Shown piece after piece: positions 53,329-61,741 of a stretch of 64,000 nt of DNA. The DNA is from Prescottella defluvii. GTDB taxonomy: Bacteria > Actinomycetota > Actinomycetes > Mycobacteriales > Mycobacteriaceae. A model generated the notes under the pieces. It searched no databases. It worked only from the letters and a program-made list of their open reading frames with translations, and was not told the origin of the DNA. The translations under genes were made by a program, and so were the position numbers. Within the stretch, counting starts at the first letter, position 1. Every line of letters starts with the position of its first letter. The stretch is from contig NZ_JPOC01000069.1 of assembly GCF_000738775.1 (NCBI RefSeq), positions 17,073 to 81,072 on the forward strand, read 5' to 3'.

Positions 53329-53424
53329 TCAGGGGCAGTATCCGCCCAACCAGCATGGGGCGTGCTGTGTAAGCCACTGTTGCCACTCAGGAGGGACTGG
53401 CCAAAACAGAAACCAGTTGTCCAT
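53329..53424 (-). CDS. Tiny Trp-rich ORF, 31 aa (P0)
   Basis: MDNWFLFWPVPPEWQQWL then APCWL, with a second cysteine near the end. GGAGGTGCTCGACG precedes ATG. It sits directly upstream of the secreted-protein gene. Similar to the ORF at 52280 in the aromatic start, the P-x-P stretch and APCWL, which argues that both are real. Confidence 0.5.
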   Translation of the reverse strand: MDNWFLFWPVPPEWQQWLTQHAPCWLGGYCP

Positions 53425-53477
53425 CGTCGAGCACCTCCGATCCGAGGTAGCAGTTGTCCGGCCCGCGCGATCGCCCC

Positions 53478-53516
53478 TCAGCGCGGGTTCCGCCAATACT
53501 CGATGGGACGTGTCAT
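53478..53516 (-). CDS. Possible 12-residue leader ORF
   Basis: MTRPIEYWRNPR, with AGGTAAT before ATG. It would be the first ORF of the minus-strand tiny-ORF transcript. Low confidence because of length. Confidence 0.25.
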   Translation of the reverse strand: MTRPIEYWRNPR

Positions 53517-54148
53517 ATTACCTGGTCAGAGCACTAAAAGGTCCCCGCGCCCGAAATGAGCACACTCGCTTCGACGCACGAGACCACCTAGTGCATGCCA
53601 TGCAATGCACAACACACTCACAACAGATGATTGTTGTGCAGCAAACGCTTTCAGCTCTGCTGCTCTCAAAGATGTTTGTTCGCAAAGAAATTTTCGATGA
53701 GTGTTGCGAATGCAACACTGCCCAGTACCCCCCCCCCGATCAGGTGCGCTCGCGGCAGCGGATCCGAACACGCCCACAATTACCAACGCAATTGGTTTAT
53801 GCAATGCAACGCATTCCACACTCCAATCCCGATAGGGGCCGGGGGCGGCATCCTCCCGTAAATCGGCCAACCGGCAAGGCGACCCACTCCCCCCTTCCCC
53901 TCTCTGCTTCAGAAAATCGTGCTGACCTGTACTTTTGGGCCCCATCTGTGGTCTTGCCCAAAATCGCAACGCAACAAGATCGTGCCGAAAAAGGGCCTTT
54001 TTGGTGGTTCTTGAACTGGTCCCGACTCCCGGATTCGGTGACGAATTCGGGCGGCTCGGCCAATTATTCGGACCTTCCGTTCGGCTGCATCCGGGGACTA
54101 GCCTGACCTGACAGGGTCGGAACAGACGGCACACCCCGGAGGTTGCAC
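53517..54148. other. Low-GC spacer with hairpins and short repeats
   Basis: Divergent spacer between minus- and plus-strand tiny ORFs. Contains inverted repeat GCACAACA/TGTTGTGC (53607-53639), perfect hairpin GTGTTGC-GAAT-GCAACAC (53701-53718), ATGCAATGCA twice (near 53600 and 53800), and a run of ten C (53728-53737). No gene recognised. It probably carries the promoters of both directions and perhaps structured RNA. Confidence 0.5.
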
Positions 54149-54196
54149 ATGATCCCTAGTGGCTGGATGTGGGGACTCCCGTCGCCGTGGGCGTAG
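54149..54196 (+). CDS. Tiny Trp-rich ORF, 15 aa
   Basis: MIPSGWMWGLPSPWA, with CGGAGG six bases before ATG. On the plus strand, opposite to the main group. Length makes it uncertain, but the ribosome site and Trp/Pro content match the others. Confidence 0.35.
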   Translation: MIPSGWMWGLPSPWA

Positions 54197-54214
54197 CGGC
54201 GCACGATCTGGGCC

Positions 54215-54265
54215 GTGATCCCGTGTGACCTCGGCAGACGCCGCCCCTGGCGGGAGGTGAATTGA
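54215..54265 (+). CDS. Possible 16-residue ORF
   Basis: MIPCDLGRRRPWREVN from GTG, no ribosome site, ending just before the next ATG. May be chance. Confidence 0.2.
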   Translation: MIPCDLGRRRPWREVN

Positions 54266-54266
54266 T

Positions 54267-54350
54267 ATGAGTGCAACAGCTTGGGCTTTCTACGGACCAT
54301 GGGCCCCGCTCGCCTACGCCCTTTCGTTACTCGGCGTGCCGGTCAACTGA
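54267..54350 (+). CDS. Tiny hydrophobic Trp-containing ORF, 27 aa
   Basis: MSATAWAFYGPWAPLAYALS plus a short tail. GGGAGGTGAATTGAT precedes ATG, a strong ribosome site. The W-x-F-GP-x-AP-x-x-Y pattern matches the minus-strand ORF at 52543. A terminator follows six bases after the stop, so this looks like a genuine small transcript end. Confidence 0.5.
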   Translation: MSATAWAFYGPWAPLAYALSLLGVPVN

Positions 54351-54356
54351 AACGGC

Positions 54357-54393
54357 ACAGCGGGCCAGCATGATTCGATTGCCGGCCCGCTGT
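54357..54393 (+). terminator. Terminator after the plus-strand tiny ORF
   Basis: Perfect 10-bp stem ACAGCGGGCC/GGCCCGCTGT, 17-base loop. Confidence 0.75.
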
Positions 54394-54429
54394 CGTGTTA
54401 TCAGGCATGTTCTACCTCTGTTTCGATCG

Positions 54430-54800
54430 GGGGTCGCACCCATCGAGGGCGGAGAACGACCCCACCTCTCCCCGCACGTGAACGCCGACGATCTCGCGCT
54501 GAACGAGACGAATGACGAGTGCAGTGACCCCACTCCGGACCTGCTCGGCAACAAAGACGTTGCGACGATGCCGTGGGTAGGGCCACTGTCGATCGCCACC
54601 GCACGACGCCTCGCCTGCGACTGTCACCTCACCCGATCGTGATTGACGACGGAGTGCCGCACAGGTTGCTGCACCACTCCCACTGGCAAGTCGAAATCGG
54701 CACCGACCGCCCACCCGTGGTTCACCCCACCCACTCCGGTCGACCCCTACAGAAGACCCATCCGCGCCCACGGGCGGGCGAGCCCCGCGCGGCCTGAGAG
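54430..54800 (+). pseudogene. Relic of a 13E12-family HNH endonuclease
   Basis: GGERPHLSPHVNADDLA, then VGPLSIATARRLACDCHLTR match the central part of 13E12-repeat HNH nucleases common in mycolata. A frameshift near 54640 moves the reading to VIDDGVPH, and neither the N-terminal domain nor the HNH core is present. Confidence 0.7.
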
Positions 54801-54811
54801 ACGGCGGATCA

Positions 54812-55705
54812 CTACGCCCGAAGGGGAAGTTGCTGAAACACATCAGCAATCGTCGATGACTCGCAGACCGTCAACAGCGGCAGACGAGCGTTCGCTGTCG
54901 AGATCCGCCCCTGCGCGTGCAGAACTGCCTTGATGACAGTCGGATTGGGCGCAGACATGAGCGCCTCCGCAGGCGCCACCAGTCGGTTCGCCAAAGCGCG
55001 TGCCTCTACCGGAATCCCACTGCGCCACAAGTGGAGAAGCTCGACAAACACACGTGTGCACACGTTCGCCGACGCCAGAACCGCACCCGGCGCCCCCATC
55101 GCAAGCATCGGCGAGACCAATGTGTCTTCACCGGCCAGAATCGCGAACGAATCCGCGCATTCTGCGAACAAGTGCGCAGTGTCGGTATCCACAGTTCCCA
55201 CAGCCTGCTTGATTCCGACGATCCGGGGATGCCGCGACAGACGCACGATCGACTCCCAGCCCAGAGACTGACCTGTCCGATACGGCACGTTGTACAAGAC
55301 CAACGGGAGCGGACTGCGATCGGCGACGTGCTCGAAGTGCGCCACCACACCGGCCTCGGACGGGCGCGTGTAGTACGGCACAGCCGCCAGAACGCCCACC
55401 GCATCGACCAGTCCGTGGACCTCCTCGATGGCGCGCATCGTTCCCGCCGTGTCGTTAGTTCCGGCCCCGACGAGAAGTGGCACTCCCCGTTCACGGGACA
55501 CCTGGCCGCAGATCTCCAGCACCTCGCGCCGCTCGTCCGGTGTGAGCGAGGAAGGTTCACCGGTCGTTCCCAACGCGACGATTCCGGACGCACCCTCGTC
55601 GATCACCTCATGTGCGAGGCGTTCCAGATCTGCGGTGGCCACTTCATCAGTGTCGGTGAATGGCGTAATGAGGGGAACGAAGATTCCTGACGGATGAAAG
55701 TTCAT
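54812..55705 (-). CDS. DapA-family (N-acetylneuraminate lyase superfamily) aldolase/lyase, 297 aa
   Basis: TIM-barrel Schiff-base enzyme. GIVALGTTGEPSSLT holds the carboxylate-binding GTTGE, LVLYNVPYRTG the catalytic tyrosine, and IVGIKQAVG the Schiff-base lysine near residue 161. Could be a dihydrodipicolinate synthase-like or a sugar-acid/aromatic-aldehyde lyase; a LysR partner and no lysine genes nearby favour catabolism. The start fits homology but has only a weak ribosome site. Confidence 0.83.
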   Translation of the reverse strand: MNFHPSGIFVPLITPFTDTDEVATADLERLAHEVIDEGASGIVALGTTGEPSSLTPDERREVLEICGQVSRERGVPLLVGAGTNDTAGTMRAIEEVHGLVDAVGVLAAVPYYTRPSEAGVVAHFEHVADRSPLPLVLYNVPYRTGQSLGWESIVRLSRHPRIVGIKQAVGTVDTDTAHLFAECADSFAILAGEDTLVSPMLAMGAPGAVLASANVCTRVFVELLHLWRSGIPVEARALANRLVAPAEALMSAPNPTVIKAVLHAQGRISTANARLPLLTVCESSTIADVFQQLPLRA

Positions 55706-55739
55706 TGAATCAGTCTCAGTCGCCGCGACCTGAAGAAAC

Positions 55740-55773
55740 AGTTCACATTTCTGATACAAAACATAAGCTGAAC
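55740..55773. promoter_or_regulatory. LysR-type operator candidate in a divergent promoter
   Basis: GTTCA and TGAAC arms bracket an AT-rich core (ATTTCTGATACAAAACAT) in the 70-base gap between the lyase and lysR genes, the usual place for a LysR recognition site. Confidence 0.5.
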
Positions 55774-55775
55774 TG

Positions 55776-56684
55776 ATGCTCGACATCCGCAAGCTCAGGC
55801 TTCTTCGTGAACTCGCCCACCGCGGCACCATTGCGGCCGTGGCGCAGGCACTGTCGTACACGCCCTCGGCTGTGTCGCAGCAGCTTACGGCGCTCGAACG
55901 CGAGGCCGGCCGGTCCCTGCTCACCCGCACGGGCCGTCGCGTGACCCTCACTCCGGCCGGGGCTCTGCTCGTCGAGCACACCGAGGTGGTTCTGGCCGAT
56001 CTGGAACGGGCCGAGGCCGCACTTTCGGCACGGGCACAGGGACCGACGGGCTCGGTCCGCCTGGGCACGTTCACCACCGCGCTGCAGACCCTGGTCCTAC
56101 CGGCGCTACTCGAAATCGGCCGAGCCGAGGGCAACCTGGACCTGTCAGTGATCGAGGTCGATCCTGCCGATGTGCCGGATCTGCTCCGCGGTGGCCGATT
56201 GGATGTCGCCCTGGTACACGAGTACGACAACGTCCCGTCCGCCATGGGCTCGGGCATCGAACTCGAACCGCTGCTCGACGAGGTCGTGTATCTCGCGTCG
56301 CCGAGCACCTCCACGACGAGCGACACGGCAGCGATCCGCAGCCATTCCGAAAGCCGATGGATCGTGGCCAACCCCGGAACCCTCTGCCACACGATGACCA
56401 TTCGCACGTGCCAGTCCCAGGGCTTCGAACCTCATGTCGCTCATCGCGTCGACGACTTCACAGCGGTCCTATTGCTCGTCGCGGCGGGGGCCGGGGTTGC
56501 ACTCGTTCCTCGGCTCGGAGCCACCGACGTGCCGCCGGGGGTGGTGCTCACCGCCCTCCCCATAGGCCGGCACACCCGGATCGCCTACCGCGAGGGCAGC
56601 CGGTTCCAGCCGGCATTCGCTGCGGTGAGTGCCGAGCTTCATCGTGCGGCCAGGCGCTTCCACACCGAGCCTCATGACGAGTGA
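55776..56684 (+). CDS. LysR-family transcriptional regulator, 302 aa
   Basis: N-terminal winged helix LRELAHRGTIAAVAQALSYT then PSAVSQQLTALEREAG, then a periplasmic-binding-like effector domain (VRLGTFTTALQTLVLPALLE, GAGVALVPRLG). Divergent from the DapA-family gene, which it most likely controls. Its end overlaps the convergent sigma-factor gene by 13 bases. Confidence 0.87.
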   Translation: MLDIRKLRLLRELAHRGTIAAVAQALSYTPSAVSQQLTALEREAGRSLLTRTGRRVTLTPAGALLVEHTEVVLADLERAEAALSARAQGPTGSVRLGTFTTALQTLVLPALLEIGRAEGNLDLSVIEVDPADVPDLLRGGRLDVALVHEYDNVPSAMGSGIELEPLLDEVVYLASPSTSTTSDTAAIRSHSESRWIVANPGTLCHTMTIRTCQSQGFEPHVAHRVDDFTAVLLLVAAGAGVALVPRLGATDVPPGVVLTALPIGRHTRIAYREGSRFQPAFAAVSAELHRAARRFHTEPHDE

Positions 56685-57946
56685 TCCTCGGCCTCCGCGA
56701 GTCGATGCCGGAGGTGTTCACGCTCGGGTTCGGTCCCGGCCATGTCCAAGGCTCGCCGGTAGGCATCGGCGGCTTCCTGCCGGCGGCCGAGCCGGAGCAG
56801 CAGTTCGGCCCGGGCGGCCGCGTAGGGATGGTGGTCGCGCAGGCGGGGGTCGTCGGCCAGCGCGTCGAGGAGCGCGAGGCCCGCGGCGGGACCGTCCCGC
56901 AACGCGACCGCTACCGCGCGATTCATCGCGACGACCGGCGACGGCACCAGCCGGAGCAGCACGTCGTACAGGGCCACGATCTGCGGCCAGTCGGTGCTCG
57001 CGGCGTCTACGGCCTCGTCGTGCAATGCGGCGATCGCCGCCTGGATTCCGTACGGGCCGGGCGGGCCGCCGGTGAGCGCGACCAGCACCAGCGCGCTGCC
57101 CTCCTCGATCATCGGGCGATCCCAGGCGGTGCGGTCCTGATCCTCCAGCAGCACCATCTCGCCGCCCCGTCCCGTTCGGGCCCCGCGGCGGGCGTGGACG
57201 AGCAACATCAGCGCCAGCAGTCCCGACACCTCACGTTCGTCGGGCAGCAGACGATGCAGGACGCGGGTCAGACGGAGCGCTTCCTCGGCTACGTCGACGC
57301 GCTGCAACTGCGGTCCCGCGCTCGCGGCGTAGCCTTCGGTGAAGATCGAGTACAGCACCTGCAGGACACCCGGCAGGCGCTCCGCCAGCTCGTCGGCTGC
57401 CGGCACCCGGAAGGGTATGCGGTTCGTCTGGATCCTCTTCTTGGCCCGTGTGATTCGCTTCGCCATCGTCGCGGTCGGCACGAGGAAGGCCCGGGCCACC
57501 TCGGGTGTGGTGAGGCCCGCCAGGCAGCGCAGCGTCAGGGCCGTCCGATCCTCGGCAGGCAACGCCGGGTGCGCGCACGTGAAGAACAGTTGCAGGCGCT
57601 CGTCGGGCAACTCACCGCCGACATCCGCGGGCGGGGCGGGGTCGGCGCGGTCCGCCTCCACCTGCAGCACCGCGATCCTCTCCGCGAGCGCCCTGTCCCG
57701 GCGCAGTCGGTCGACGGCCCGGCGCCGGGCCGTCGTGAGCAGCCAGGCACCGGGCTTGGACGGCACCCCGTCCGCCGGCCAGTGCCGCAGCGCCGACTCG
57801 ATCGCCTCCGACGTCACCTCCTCGGCCAGGTCCAGGTCACCGAACCGGCTCACCAGGGCGGCGAGCAGTCGGCCGCGTTCCTCCCGGAAGACCGCCTCGA
57901 CGGACGTCTCCGGGTCGGTCGCGCGACCGCTGCTCTCCGGGCACAT
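56672..57946 (-). CDS. ECF sigma factor of the ECF42 type (DUF6596, C-terminal extension), 424 aa
   Basis: Region 2 (LAEEVTSEAIESALRHWP, PGAWLLTTARRRAVDRLRR) and region 4 (LTLRCLAGLTTPEVARAFLV) are followed by a ~200-residue helical TPR-like extension (GLALLDALADDPRLRDHH, LLLRLGRRQEAADAYRRALD). ECF42 factors are known to pair with YciI/DGPF proteins, and such a gene lies six bases upstream. Confidence 0.88.
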   Translation of the reverse strand: MCPESSGRATDPETSVEAVFREERGRLLAALVSRFGDLDLAEEVTSEAIESALRHWPADGVPSKPGAWLLTTARRRAVDRLRRDRALAERIAVLQVEADRADPAPPADVGGELPDERLQLFFTCAHPALPAEDRTALTLRCLAGLTTPEVARAFLVPTATMAKRITRAKKRIQTNRIPFRVPAADELAERLPGVLQVLYSIFTEGYAASAGPQLQRVDVAEEALRLTRVLHRLLPDEREVSGLLALMLLVHARRGARTGRGGEMVLLEDQDRTAWDRPMIEEGSALVLVALTGGPPGPYGIQAAIAALHDEAVDAASTDWPQIVALYDVLLRLVPSPVVAMNRAVAVALRDGPAAGLALLDALADDPRLRDHHPYAAARAELLLRLGRRQEAADAYRRALDMAGTEPEREHLRHRLAEAEDHSS

Positions 57947-57952
57947 CGGTGA

Positions 57953-58297
57953 TCAGTTGCCGAAGTCGGCGATGGGGCGAACCACGATTCGCCCGCCGCC
58001 GCGCGATCCCGGGCAGCGGGCAGCCCAGTCGAGCGCGACGTCCAGGTCGGGGACGTCGATGACGTAGAAGCCGCCGAGCACCTCACGGGTCTCGGCGAAC
58101 GGCCCGTCGGTGGTGATCGTGCGGGTGCCGTCCTCTGCCACCTGGATGCCGGTCGCGGTGACGAGGTCGGCCAGCGACTCCCCCGAGACGAAGATCCCGG
58201 CGTCCTTGACCTCCTTGTCGTAGACCATCCAGTCCGCGGGGGTGCAGCCACTCGTGGCGTCGGCGGATTCGGCGTTGATCAGCAGCAGGTACTTCAT
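57953..58297 (-). CDS. YciI-family DGPF-domain protein, 114 aa
   Basis: MKYLLLINAES start, then ITTDGPFAETREVLGGFYVI with the DGPF motif. Such proteins are encoded next to ECF42 sigma factors and are thought to be their targets or partners. GAGGAGG lies before ATG. The longer open frame upstream has no support. Confidence 0.85.
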   Translation of the reverse strand: MKYLLLINAESADATSGCTPADWMVYDKEVKDAGIFVSGESLADLVTATGIQVAEDGTRTITTDGPFAETREVLGGFYVIDVPDLDVALDWAARCPGSRGGGRIVVRPIADFGN

Positions 58298-58397
58298 GAT
58301 CGGTTCCTCCTCGGGAGGTGCTCGTTGTTGCGGTACACCATGACGACGAACGAGGAGGCCCCGAAAGGACAGCGCCGGTGAACTTTCTTTCGCGCCG

Positions 58398-59375
58398 TCA
58401 GTCGAGCCCGCGCAGGAACTCGAGCATCGCGGCGTTGACCTCCTCGGCCGCCTCCATCTGCACGAAGTGCCCGGCATCCGGGATCATGTGCGTCGAGCGC
58501 AGGCCCGGCACCATCGAGGCCATCGTCTCGAACGGATTCGCCCCCATCATCTCCAGCACGGGGTCCTTCGATCCGGCGATGAACGTGGTCGGGACGGTGA
58601 TCGGACGCCCGTGCAGTTCCTCGTTCTGCTCCCACACGTAGTCGTCGGCGCGGTACCAGTTGAGGCCGCCCGTGAAACCGGTGCGCGCGAACTCGTCGAC
58701 GTAGTAGTCGAACTCGTCCCGACTCAGCCACGACCACGGCAACGCCGGCGGCTCGGGCAGGACGTCGAGGTAGCCGTTGCCCTCGGACGGGAAATCCCAG
58801 CAGTCGAGGTAGCGGTTGGCACCGCTGAGCGCATGGAAGATCTTGGACAGGAACTCGCGCGGATGCTCGCCGAGTTCCCTGTCGGCCGGGCCGTACTCCT
58901 GGAAGTAGTGCAGGTGGACGAAGTGCTGTGATGCGAGATACCGGAAGCCGTCGGTGGGCCGGACGGGCGACCGCGGCATCCGCGGGACACTCAGCTGCAT
59001 CAGGGCACGGACCCTGCCCGGGGCCCACGCGGGCAGGTCCCACACCAGCTGCGCACCGAAGTCGTGGCCGGCGAACACCGCCTGCTCGATACCGAGCGCG
59101 TCGAGCAGGCCCACCATGTCGTCGACGGTGTGCCGACGGTCGTAGTCGCGGGGATCCGACGGCACGTCGGTGCCGCCGTAGCCGCGCATGTCGGGGGCGA
59201 TCACCCGGTATCCGGCCGCCGACAACGCCGACAGTTGGTGTCGCCAGCTGTACCAGAGCCCGGGGAAGCCGTGACACAGCACGATCGGATCGCCTTCGCC
59301 CTGCTCGGCGATGTGCATGTCGATGTCCCCGACGCGTACCGTCCGGTGCGTGAGTGTCGTTGCAGGATCGGCCAT
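58398..59375 (-). CDS. Alpha/beta-hydrolase, epoxide-hydrolase-like, 325 aa
   Basis: LCHGFPGLWYSWRHQL (oxyanion HGFPG), the nucleophile aspartate in AGHDFGAQLVWDLP, a cap domain with tyrosines (HLHYFQEYG, DYYVDEFARTGF), and HMIPDAGHFVQMEAAEE with the catalytic histidine. Asp nucleophile plus cap tyrosines point to epoxide hydrolysis. Followed closely by a second hydrolase upstream on the same strand. Confidence 0.85.
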   Translation of the reverse strand: MADPATTLTHRTVRVGDIDMHIAEQGEGDPIVLCHGFPGLWYSWRHQLSALSAAGYRVIAPDMRGYGGTDVPSDPRDYDRRHTVDDMVGLLDALGIEQAVFAGHDFGAQLVWDLPAWAPGRVRALMQLSVPRMPRSPVRPTDGFRYLASQHFVHLHYFQEYGPADRELGEHPREFLSKIFHALSGANRYLDCWDFPSEGNGYLDVLPEPPALPWSWLSRDEFDYYVDEFARTGFTGGLNWYRADDYVWEQNEELHGRPITVPTTFIAGSKDPVLEMMGANPFETMASMVPGLRSTHMIPDAGHFVQMEAAEEVNAAMLEFLRGLD

Positions 59376-59389
59376 TCCGGAAGATTACG

Positions 59390-60226
59390 TCACTTCAGGC
59401 GTGGGCGGAGCCAATCCACGAGGTCGTCGAGCACCTTCTCCTGCTCGGGTTCGTTGAACACCTCGTGGAACAGACCGTCGTACGTCTTGAACGTCAGATC
59501 CTTCGATCCGGCGCGCGAGGCGATCATCCGACTGCCGGAAATGTCGGCGAGGTGGTCCTCGGTGCCGTGGAGAACCAGAACGGGGAGAGTCAGGGACGGT
59601 AGCCGTGCCGGGAAGCTCTCGGCCGCGGTGATCATCCCGCGCGCGATGCCGGCCTTGACCTTTCCGTGATGGACCAGCGGGTCGGACTCGTACGCCGCGA
59701 CCACGGCGGGGTCCCGGGAGACCGCCTTCGCGTCGAGGGTCTCGACGGGGATCCCCGGCGCGAACCGGCCGAGGAGCTTGCCGATCTCGATCACGATCTT
59801 GGGTTTGCCGGTGGTGACGTCGACGGCCGGCGCCGACAGGATCAGGCCGGCCAGCTCGTCCTGGTGGTCCAGCGCGTAGGACAACGCGATCGCGCCGCCC
59901 ATGCTGTGCCCCAACAGGAACCGGTCGAGGCCGGGGTTCTCGGTGATCGCGATGGCGGACAACTGGTGCAGATCATCGGTGAACTCCGACCAGTCGCGCA
60001 GCTCGATCCGCTTGCCACCCGAGCGGCCGTGACCACGATGGTCGGGGGCGTACACCGCCAGGCCCAGCGCGGTGAGGCGCGCGATGACGTGGTCGTACCG
60101 GCGCGCGTGCTCACCGAGACCGTGCGCGAGCAGGAGGATTGCCGTCGGCGGACCGTCCGGTCGCCAGACGTCGTACACGATGCGGGTGCCGTGCACCCCG
60201 ACGAATTCCGACTCTGTGTGCTGCAC
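59390..60226 (-). CDS. Monoacylglycerol-lipase-like alpha/beta-hydrolase, 278 aa
   Basis: HGLGEHARRYDHV, YAPDHRGHGRSGG and the nucleophile elbow LLGHSMGGAIALSYAL are typical of monoacylglycerol lipases; the catalytic acid and histidine follow in HGTEDHLAD and YDGLFHEVFNEPE. No signal peptide. 14 bases upstream of the epoxide-hydrolase-like gene, probably co-transcribed. Confidence 0.86.
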   Translation of the reverse strand: MQHTESEFVGVHGTRIVYDVWRPDGPPTAILLLAHGLGEHARRYDHVIARLTALGLAVYAPDHRGHGRSGGKRIELRDWSEFTDDLHQLSAIAITENPGLDRFLLGHSMGGAIALSYALDHQDELAGLILSAPAVDVTTGKPKIVIEIGKLLGRFAPGIPVETLDAKAVSRDPAVVAAYESDPLVHHGKVKAGIARGMITAAESFPARLPSLTLPVLVLHGTEDHLADISGSRMIASRAGSKDLTFKTYDGLFHEVFNEPEQEKVLDDLVDWLRPRLK

Positions 60227-60318
60227 GATTGCGAGTGTAGGTCGGCCGACGCCGATGTGGGGCGCTTGTCAGCCACCGGTTCGGGCGGGCACGATGAAAA
60301 CGTCCCCGAGGAGTGGCG

Positions 60319-60939
60319 ATGAGTGCACTCGACGCACCGTGCCTGCGGTACACCGACCAGGCCGGGTGTCCGCGCGAGTTGACGTTGTCCGTGGACACCC
60401 CGCGGGTGACGGTGGGCCGCTCATCCGAGGCGGACGTGCCGCTGGTGTCGGATCCCGAGGTGTCGCGGCTGCACGCGACGATCGAATGGATCGGCACCGA
60501 TTGGACGATCGTCGACGACGGCCTGTCCCGCAACGGCACCTTCGTCAACGGTGAGCGCATCTCGGGTCGGCGACGCCTGCGCAACGGTGACAGCATCCGG
60601 ATCGGCAACTCGGCGTTCGTGTTCCGCGATCTGTCCGGTCAGGGTGGTGAGCAGACGCGCATCGCCGCGGACATCCCGACCGTCCGTTCCCTGACACCGA
60701 CGCAACGATCCATCCTGATCGCCCTGTGCCGGCCGTACAAGCACAACGCGGCGTTCGCGAACCCGGCATCGAACCAGCAGATCGCCGACGAGGTGTTCCT
60801 CAGCGTGGACGCGGTCAAGACGCACCTGCGGGCACTGTTCGCGAAGTTCGGCGTCGAGAAGCTCCCGCAGAACCAGAAGCGGCTCCGACTGGTCGAGAAG
60901 GCCCTGCACAGCGGCGTGATCACCGAGCACGATCTGTGA
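60319..60939 (+). CDS. FHA-domain protein with C-terminal HTH-like region, 206 aa
   Basis: FHA core at about residues 25-100: VTVGRSSEADVPLVSDPEVS, RLHATIEW and SRNGTFVNGERISG, the phosphothreonine-binding loops. The C-terminal part (NQQIADEVFLSVDAVKTHLR) resembles a LuxR-type recognition helix, so it may link Ser/Thr kinase signals to DNA. CGAGGAG lies five bases before ATG. Confidence 0.82.
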   Translation: MSALDAPCLRYTDQAGCPRELTLSVDTPRVTVGRSSEADVPLVSDPEVSRLHATIEWIGTDWTIVDDGLSRNGTFVNGERISGRRRLRNGDSIRIGNSAFVFRDLSGQGGEQTRIAADIPTVRSLTPTQRSILIALCRPYKHNAAFANPASNQQIADEVFLSVDAVKTHLRALFAKFGVEKLPQNQKRLRLVEKALHSGVITEHDL

Positions 60940-60943
60940 CGGC

Positions 60944-61588
60944 TCAGGCCACGGACTCCACCGACTCCACCGACTCCACGGACTCCGCGACCCGCGTCGA
61001 CTGCGCCCGGAGGCGGCCGAGCGCGCGGTGCTGCGCGATCCGGACCGCCCCCGCCGTGGTGCCGAGGGCCGCCGCGGTCTCCGCCGCCGACATCCCCCAC
61101 ATCACGCGCATCACCACGACCTCGCGGTACCGCGCCGGCAGCGAGTCGACCAGCGCGCGGGCCTGGGCGCCGCGCTCGGAGGCGATCGCCCGCTCCTCGG
61201 GGCCGGCGTCCGGGCAGACGGGGTCGGTGGCGTCGCCGAGCGGGTCGCAGGCCCGCCCGGCAGCGCGTCGGGCGTCCACCACTTTGTGCCCGGCGATCGC
61301 ATACACGTAGGTCAGGAACGACGCGCCCTGCTCCCGGTACCGCGGCAACGCCGTCAGCACGGCGACGCAGACCTCGTGCGCGACGTCCTCGGCCACCTCG
61401 CGCAGCGCCCCGCGGCCCAACCTGGCGTAGCAGTAGCGGCGCACCAGCGGGTAGACCACGGCGAGCACTTCCGAACGCGCCTCGTCGTCGCCTTCGACGG
61501 CGCTCGGCACCCGGTCGTCCAGGACCGCGCGGGCGCGCGCCGCCGTCATCTCACCGATTCGCGTCGTGTTGCCGACGATCCCGTACAT
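60944..61588 (-). CDS. RNA polymerase sigma factor (SigD/ShbA-like), 214 aa
   Basis: Region 2 EDVAHEVCVAVLTALPRYRE, ASFLTYVYAIAGHKVVDARR, region 4 YREVVVMRVMWGMSAAETAA, LGTTAGAVRIAQHRALGRL. Length and layout match actinobacterial SigD. The C-terminus ends in four ESV-type repeats coded by a 9-base tandem repeat, so its length may vary between strains. GGGAGA before ATG. Converges on the FHA gene with four bases between. Confidence 0.85.
   Translation of the reverse strand: MYGIVGNTTRIGEMTAARARAVLDDRVPSAVEGDDEARSEVLAVVYPLVRRYCYARLGRGALREVAEDVAHEVCVAVLTALPRYREQGASFLTYVYAIAGHKVVDARRAAGRACDPLGDATDPVCPDAGPEERAIASERGAQARALVDSLPARYREVVVMRVMWGMSAAETAAALGTTAGAVRIAQHRALGRLRAQSTRVAESVESVESVESVA
60951..60986. 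repeat. Tandem 9-base repeat, four copies
   Basis: ACGGACTCC/ACCGACTCC units encode the ESV repeats at the sigma factor C-terminus (minus strand). Confidence 0.8.
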
Positions 61589-61741
61589 GTCGTTCTCCCT
61601 CACCGGCGGTACGGTCGACCGCTCCGTACCTTCGATCCTCGGCGTGTCGCGGCCGAACCCATAGGCACCCTCGGGTGCGGGTCGCGCACCCGCGCTCGTC
61701 GGTCGTTCCGCTTGTCGGGGACCGCCGCTAGGGTTCGGGAC

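Noticed and set aside
53963..54106. Plus-strand Trp-rich stretch PFWWFLNWSRLPDS
   Set aside because: Looks like the tiny-ORF family by composition, but there is no start codon with a ribosome site in frame.
52164..54350. Firm call of the tiny ORFs as leaderless bacteriocins
   Set aside because: They lack the lysine-rich, cationic character of known leaderless bacteriocins and no immunity or export genes adjoin; kept as one hypothesis only.
55706..56407. Upstream extension of the DapA-family frame
   Set aside because: Antisense to the LysR gene; homology begins at MNFHPSGIF.
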